DNA of 6,838 nucleotides, from assembly GCA_913052275.1 (NCBI GenBank), contig CAJXDX010000096.1, positions 1-6,838 of the forward strand. The letters are read 5' to 3'. Below the pieces are notes generated by a model. It was not told where the DNA came from and made no database searches. It was given only the letters and a program-made list of their open reading frames with translations. The stretch is from an uncultured Pseudomonadota bacterium. GTDB taxonomy: Bacteria > SAR324 > NAC60-12. Every line of letters starts with the position of its first letter. The stretch's first letter is position 1. Below are positions 5,626 through 6,838 of the stretch, piece after piece. Both the position numbers and the translations under genes were made by a program.

Positions 5626-6838
5626 ATGGCCAAGAAAAAAATTGAATTTATGGACACATCCTTCCGTGACGGATTTCAATCTGTGTTTGGAGCTCGGGTA
5701 GCAACCAAAGATTTCCTGCCCGCACTGGAAGCGGCTGTAGAGGCGGGAATGCAGTATTTTGAAGCAGGAGGCGGGGCTCGTTTCCAAAGCCTGTTCTTTT
5801 ATTGCAATGAATCTGCTTTTGACATGATGGACGCGTTCAGAAAAACAGTAGGACCTGATGCCGATCTGCAGACACTTGCACGTGGCATTAATGTTGTTGG
5901 CCTTCGCCAGCAGCCAAGGGACATGATAGATCTGCACGCCAAAATGTTCAAAAAGCATGGCATCACTACCATTCGTAATTTTGACGCCTTGAATGATTTG
6001 CGTAATCTAAAATATTCAGCTGAACGCATCACTGCTCATGGCCTGCATCACCAGATTGTGATTACGATGATGGATTTGCCTCCGGGATGTGAAGGCGCTC
6101 ATGACACAGAATATTATCTGAAGACATTGAGAAATATTCTGGATTCTGATGTGCCTTACGATTCAATTTGCTTTAAAGACGCAAGCGGTACAGCAAATCC
6201 AAGAAAAGTGCATGAGACAATTAAGGGTGCCAGAAAAATGGCTCCGGAAGGAACAATCATGCACTTACACACGCACGACACGGCAGGAGCTTCAGTTGGC
6301 CAATATATGGGAGCAATTGAAGGCGGAATTGACCGCATTGATTTGTCAATGAGCCCGGTCAGCGGCGGAACAGGTCAGCCTGATATCCTCACCATGTGGC
6401 ACGCTCTCAAAGGCACGGACTATACTCTGGACATTGACCCCGATAAAATTATCAAAACCGAGGAAGTTTTTGCTGACTGTTTTGAGGATTATTTTTTCCC
6501 ACCAGAATCCCGTATGGTATCTCCCCTGATTCCTTTCTCACCAATGCCTGGCGGGGCTTTGACAGCTAATACGATGATGATGCGAGATACAGGCACATTA
6601 CACCTTTTTCAGGATGTGATCAGGGAAATGTCTGAAGTGGTGCGCCTCGGAGGTTTTGGTGCGTCTGTAACTCCAGTATCTCAATTCTATTTTCAGCAGG
6701 CCTACCTCAACGTCACAGAGGGCAAGTGGAAAAAAATCAACCCTCAATACGGTAACATGGTACTTGGATATTTCGGAAAGACTCCAGTGGAGCCTGATCC
6801 GGAAATTGTCAAGCTTGCTTCAAAACAGCTCGACAAAA
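5626..6838 (+). CDS. oadA: Oxaloacetate decarboxylase alpha / pyruvate carboxylase B-type carboxyltransferase (partial, 3' end missing)
   Basis: 404 uninterrupted codons run off the right edge. The protein is the carboxyltransferase TIM barrel of biotin-dependent enzymes, which moves CO2 between biotin and pyruvate/oxaloacetate. Metal-site residues are visible: D15 in DTSFRDGFQS, K184 in SICFKDASG (the carbamylated lysine in the family), and H215/H217 in MHLHTHDTAG. Further family blocks are TIRNFDALND (115-124), PVSGGTGQPD (244-253), IPFSPMPGGALTAN (302-315) and SVTPVSQFYFQQ (347-358). About 200 residues, including the C-terminal conserved domain and any biotinyl domain, would follow outside the window. 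OadG directly upstream favours a membrane-bound, sodium-translocating decarboxylase; a PycB subunit of a two-subunit pyruvate carboxylase is the alternative. The subtype resembles, from memory, those of Campylobacterota/Desulfobacterota. The start ATG has GGAAAA 5 nt upstream inside an inverted repeat. Confidence 0.92.
   Translation, partial: MAKKKIEFMDTSFRDGFQSVFGARVATKDFLPALEAAVEAGMQYFEAGGGARFQSLFFYCNESAFDMMDAFRKTVGPDADLQTLARGINVVGLRQQPRDMIDLHAKMFKKHGITTIRNFDALNDLRNLKYSAERITAHGLHHQIVITMMDLPPGCEGAHDTEYYLKTLRNILDSDVPYDSICFKDASGTANPRKVHETIKGARKMAPEGTIMHLHTHDTAGASVGQYMGAIEGGIDRIDLSMSPVSGGTGQPDILTMWHALKGTDYTLDIDPDKIIKTEEVFADCFEDYFFPPESRMVSPLIPFSPMPGGALTANTMMMRDTGTLHLFQDVIREMSEVVRLGGFGASVTPVSQFYFQQAYLNVTEGKWKKINPQYGNMVLGYFGKTPVEPDPEIVKLASKQLDK

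Noticed and set aside
5506..5958. Minus-strand open frame of 150 codons across the oadG end and oadA start
   Set aside because: It runs antisense to two convincing genes and spans their gap; no family motif is visible.
1..6838. CRISPR array, tRNA, rRNA, insertion sequence or attachment site
   Set aside because: No regularly spaced repeats, cloverleaf-type sequences, transposase motifs or long terminal repeats were seen; nearly all of the window is accounted for by metabolic genes.

Overview
The window looks like part of a bacterial chromosome with moderate-to-low GC and tightly packed genes. It carries six protein-coding genes, two of them cut by the window edges. No tRNA, rRNA, insertion sequence or CRISPR array was seen. 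The gene content points to a Gram-negative-type bacterium with an anaerobic or facultative lifestyle, because it has a molybdenum hydroxylase / carbamoyl-transfer catabolic cluster and a sodium-pump decarboxylase. The phylum cannot be fixed from sequence alone. The carboxyltransferase at the right end resembles, from memory, the type found in Campylobacterota and some Desulfobacterota.

Left half (1-4333, plus strand): the C-terminal end of a xanthine-dehydrogenase-type molybdenum hydroxylase overlaps by 4 nt a carbamate kinase (YqeA/ArcC-like). A knotted carbamoyltransferase (YgeW) and a long M20-family metallohydrolase (YgeY-like) follow. These families form the core of the ygeW-ygeX-ygeY-hyuA-yqeA-xdhD type locus of Escherichia coli, which is linked to anaerobic purine/urate breakdown and to selenium-dependent molybdenum hydroxylases. 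The likely logic is oxidation or reduction of the purine ring by the hydroxylase, hydrolysis of ring-opened ureido/amide intermediates by the YgeY-like enzyme, phosphorolysis of a carbamoylated intermediate by YgeW to give carbamoyl phosphate, and ATP formation from that by the carbamate kinase. The true substrates are inferred. The order is rearranged relative to E. coli and no ygeX lies between ygeW and ygeY. Both the kinase and the hydrolase are clearly longer than usual for their families.

Middle (4356-5198, minus strand): a convergently transcribed Fe(II)/2-oxoglutarate dioxygenase of the phytanoyl-CoA hydroxylase family, strikingly similar to the animal PHYHD1 group. It has its own consensus -10 box and Shine-Dalgarno. 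Only 22 bp separate its stop from the ygeY stop.

Right end (5328-6838, plus strand): a small membrane subunit of the OadG type, followed by the catalytic carboxyltransferase (OadA/PycB type), which runs off the window. This is the start of a probable sodium-translocating oxaloacetate (or related) decarboxylase operon. A perfect 8-bp inverted repeat in the oadG-oadA gap overlaps the probable ribosome binding site of oadA.
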